Assembly: GCA_001462345.1 (NCBI GenBank)
Contig: LIUM01000040.1
Coordinates: forward strand, 103,832 to 167,831
Direction of reading: 5' to 3'
Length of the DNA stretch: 64,000 nucleotides
Source of the DNA: Fibrobacteria bacterium AD312
GTDB taxonomy: Bacteria; Fibrobacterota; Fibrobacteria; Fibrobacterales; Fibrobacteraceae
Shown piece after piece: positions 62,031 through 64,000 of the stretch. The notes below the pieces were generated by a model. The model made no database searches, was not told where the DNA came from, and worked only from the letters and a program-made list of their open reading frames with translations. Position numbers and translations under genes: made by a program. Position 1 is the first letter of the stretch; every line of letters starts with the position of its first letter.

Positions 62031-63596
62031 ATGAGTAGTAGTAATGTCAAAGCCGATCGAGTTCCATTCTTTTATGATGTGACTCTTCGTGATGGTAACC
62101 AAGCGTTGGCCAAGCCTTGGAACAATGAAGAAAAAGAAAAGGTGTATTTGCAGTTGTTAAAGCTTGGTGTGCAAGGTGTTGAAGTGGGCTTTGCAGCGGC
62201 TTCGGATATGGATTTTGAATCTTGTAAAGGGATTGCGCAATTGACTGCCTCTATGGCTAGTGCTGGCGATGTTTCGGCTCAAAAGGTGGTGGTGGCTAGT
62301 TTAGCTAGAGCCAATAAGGTAGATATTGAGCGTGCTTGGGAGGCGGTGCAGTATGCGCCTAAGCCTCGAATCCATACGTTTATTGCAACAAGTAGGCTTT
62401 CGATGGAGCATGTGTTAAAGATGTCTCCAGAGCAAGTGCGTGCTCGTGCCGTAGAGAGTGTGGCTTTAGCAAAATCGTTGGTTGGTGATCGTGGCGATGT
62501 GCAGTTTAGTGCAGAGCATTTTGGCGATTGTGCTGATAATATGGATTTTGTAATCGACTTGTTGAAGGCCGTAGTAGAAGCTGGTGCGACTACGATTAAT
62601 TTGCCAAATACGGTGGAGCGTTACCGCCCTATGCTTTATGTGGAGCAGGTTAGGCAGGTAGTAGACGCTTTGCCTAAAGAAGTGATTGTGGCTGTGCATT
62701 GTCATAACGATTTGGGTATGGCTACGGCGGCTACGGTCGAGAGTTTCTTTGTGGGGGCAACTCAGTTAGAGGTGGCTTTGAATGGGCTGGGCGAGCGTTG
62801 CGGTAATACGAATGCGTATGAGGTGGCGGTCGCTTTGTTTAATTCTGGCGTGCCTGTGGCTTTGAATATGGATCGTATTTATGAGACGGCCCTGCTTGTG
62901 AGCCAGTGGTCTAATGTGAATATTTATTCGAGAGCTCCTTTGATTGGGGCAGAGGCGATTGTGCATCGAAGCGGTATTCATCAAGATGGGGCTTCTAAAA
63001 CAAAGAACATGAAAAAGGGTGCGTATCGCCCGATTGATTATGCTTTGATTGGGCGTCATGAAAATGATTCGATTTCGTTTACAAGCCAAAGCGGTAGAAC
63101 GGCGGTCTATGAGATTATCACCAAATTTGGGTATCATTTGTCTTTAGAAGAAGCGGCCGAATTGCAGCCTATTTTAAAGGAATTGAGTGAAAAAGAAGGC
63201 GAGTTGTCTGTGGATCGCGTGCTCGATGTTTTTAGGCGTGAACGTTGTAATGTAAACGGGCGCTTGATTTTTAATAATGTCGAGGTGTTGCCTGGCGAGA
63301 ATCGCTTTGTGTTCCACTTTAAAAAAGATGGCGAACCAGTGGTTAAGTCAGAGACAGCAGAAGGGCCAATTGAAGCGTGTTTAATGCTGATGCGTGATAT
63401 CTCTATGCCTGTGGAGCTTGTGAAGTATCGTCAGTTGGTGGTCCCTGAATCCGATAAGCTTTGGGCTGGTCGCGGGCTTTCAAGGATCATCTTAAAAGCA
63501 GGCGATAAAGTAGTTGAAGGGCGTGGCGTTTCAAGTGATACGCTCAAAGCAAACATGCGTGCGCTTTTTTCTGGTGTAAACTTGTTATACAAGTAA
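62031..63596 (+). CDS. leuA: 2-Isopropylmalate synthase/citramalate-synthase-type enzyme
   Basis: A 521-residue DRE-TIM metallolyase that condenses acetyl-CoA with a 2-keto acid, most likely 2-ketoisovalerate for leucine. Signature: YDVTLRDGNQALAKPW at the start, AVHCHNDLGMATA (metal-binding His pair, about 223-227), NGLGERCGNTNAYEV, and SGIHQDGASK in the linker. The C-terminal ~100 residues form the regulatory LeuA-dimer-like domain. AAGGAG lies seven bases before the ATG. A Leu-rich leader peptide and attenuator precede it, which supports leucine synthesis over citramalate or homocitrate. Confidence 0.87.
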   Translation: MSSSNVKADRVPFFYDVTLRDGNQALAKPWNNEEKEKVYLQLLKLGVQGVEVGFAAASDMDFESCKGIAQLTASMASAGDVSAQKVVVASLARANKVDIERAWEAVQYAPKPRIHTFIATSRLSMEHVLKMSPEQVRARAVESVALAKSLVGDRGDVQFSAEHFGDCADNMDFVIDLLKAVVEAGATTINLPNTVERYRPMLYVEQVRQVVDALPKEVIVAVHCHNDLGMATAATVESFFVGATQLEVALNGLGERCGNTNAYEVAVALFNSGVPVALNMDRIYETALLVSQWSNVNIYSRAPLIGAEAIVHRSGIHQDGASKTKNMKKGAYRPIDYALIGRHENDSISFTSQSGRTAVYEIITKFGYHLSLEEAAELQPILKELSEKEGELSVDRVLDVFRRERCNVNGRLIFNNVEVLPGENRFVFHFKKDGEPVVKSETAEGPIEACLMLMRDISMPVELVKYRQLVVPESDKLWAGRGLSRIILKAGDKVVEGRGVSSDTLKANMRALFSGVNLLYK

Positions 63597-63600
63597 CTAT

Positions 63601-63634
63601 AAAACCCTCTTGTAACTACAAGAGGGTTTTCATT
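63601..63634 (+). terminator. Terminator of the leuA-type gene
   Basis: A 13-bp perfect stem (AAAACCCTCTTGT with its complement) around a 4-nt loop, just after the stop codon. Confidence 0.9.
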
Positions 63635-63655
63635 TGAAAATATTTTTTTAATGGA

Positions 63656-63693
63656 AAAGTCTGTTTGATTTTTTGTCAAATAGACTTTTTTAT
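63656..63693. terminator. Second, possibly bidirectional terminator
   Basis: AAAAGTCTGTTTGA pairs with TCAAATAGACTTTT (14 bp, one G-T), with T-rich flanks on both strands. It may end the minus-strand gene at 63792 as well. Confidence 0.7.
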
Positions 63694-63791
63694 TTAATGA
63701 AAAAACAAATGTAAATAAAATAATTGTGTGCTACACAACAAGAACACTTTGCCCTTTGGGGACAATTAAACACTTGCTTCTTCATAAAAAA

Positions 63792-64000
63792 TTACAAAGA
63801 CTTGACTTCTTCTTCGGAAAGGCCTGATGCTTTTACAATCGCACCTATCGGGAAACCTTGTTCTTTAAGTGATTTCGCCATCTCACGCGCCTTTTGAAGA
63901 GCTCCTTTTTGAATACCTTGCTCGATACCTTGTTCAATACCTTGTTCAATACCCTTTTTTATCCCTTCTTCAATCCGGGTTTTGGTATAGAGCTCTTCAG
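63792..64000 (-). CDS. C-terminal end of an Rpn-type nuclease/PD-(D/E)XK transposase protein
   Basis: About 69 residues, cut by the window edge. It shows LYTKTRIEEGIKKGIEQGIE with four GIEQ-like repeats (12-bp tandem repeats at 63920-63965), then KAREMAKSLKEQG and IVKASGLSEEEVKSL. This is the usual end of Rpn (recombination-promoting nuclease) family proteins; the nuclease domain would be outside the window. The stop is TAA at 63792-63794. Confidence 0.75.
   Translation of the reverse strand, partial: EELYTKTRIEEGIKKGIEQGIEQGIEQGIQKGALQKAREMAKSLKEQGFPIGAIVKASGLSEEEVKSL

Overview
The window is AT-rich chromosomal DNA that most resembles a gut Fibrobacterota bacterium (Fibrobacter or a close relative). 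The pointers are a secreted GH11 xylanase, a PL9-type pectate lyase, an SGNH esterase and an alpha/beta-hydrolase lipoprotein with a long Ser-rich linker, several of them ending in a Fibrobacter/Bacteroidota-style C-terminal sorting domain. Other pointers are a meso-diaminopimelate dehydrogenase and GLUG-repeat surface protein. This placement is inference from gene content; no rRNA or other phylogenetic marker is present.

Layout. (1) 1-9.7 kb: after a truncated unknown gene comes a complete biotin pathway in two convergent operons: bioB-bioD-bioA on the plus strand, and ddh - DUF2156/GNAT fusion - bioF-bioG-bioC on the minus strand. (2) 10-19 kb: a FemAB-type peptidoglycan transferase, a YiiX/NlpC-like cysteine hydrolase, a regulator with an N-terminal LuxR-type HTH, and a 1717-residue signalling protein (kinase-like, AAA ATPase, TPR-like, GAF, GGDEF). 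(3) 19-33 kb: secreted polysaccharide-degrading enzymes, a pair of paralogous lipid-binding-like proteins with C-terminal zinc knuckles, a well-formed candidate small RNA, an M29 aminopeptidase and small membrane proteins.

(4) 34-45.5 kb is an accessory island. It holds a decayed BrnT-like toxin with an intact CopG-type antitoxin, a two-gene AAA-ATPase plus nuclease-like candidate defence operon, two different AbiE-type toxin-antitoxin operons, transposase remnants and a 3.5-kb GLUG-repeat gene. The 3' end of that GLUG gene is duplicated in decayed form at the other end of the island. A relic of a third AbiEii gene lies at 26.9 kb, and a lone DUF6922-like protein at 19 kb.

(5) 45.7-61.7 kb is one long minus-strand surface-polysaccharide operon: sugar nucleotidyltransferase, epimerase, glycosyltransferases, Wzy-like polymerase, pyruvyl transferase, FkbH/ACP pair, FrhB-acyltransferase fusion, Wzx flippase, aldo/keto reductase and an SGNH-like membrane protein. 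(6) 61.8-64 kb: a 2-isopropylmalate synthase-type gene preceded by a Leu-rich leader peptide with mutually exclusive RNA hairpins (a classical attenuator), then the C-terminal end of an Rpn-type nuclease gene.

The strongest items for follow-up are the leucine attenuator, the structured RNA at 25.56-25.72 kb, the AAA/nuclease-like pair, the AbiE operator that brackets its own promoter, and the TULIP-like/zinc-knuckle paralogs.
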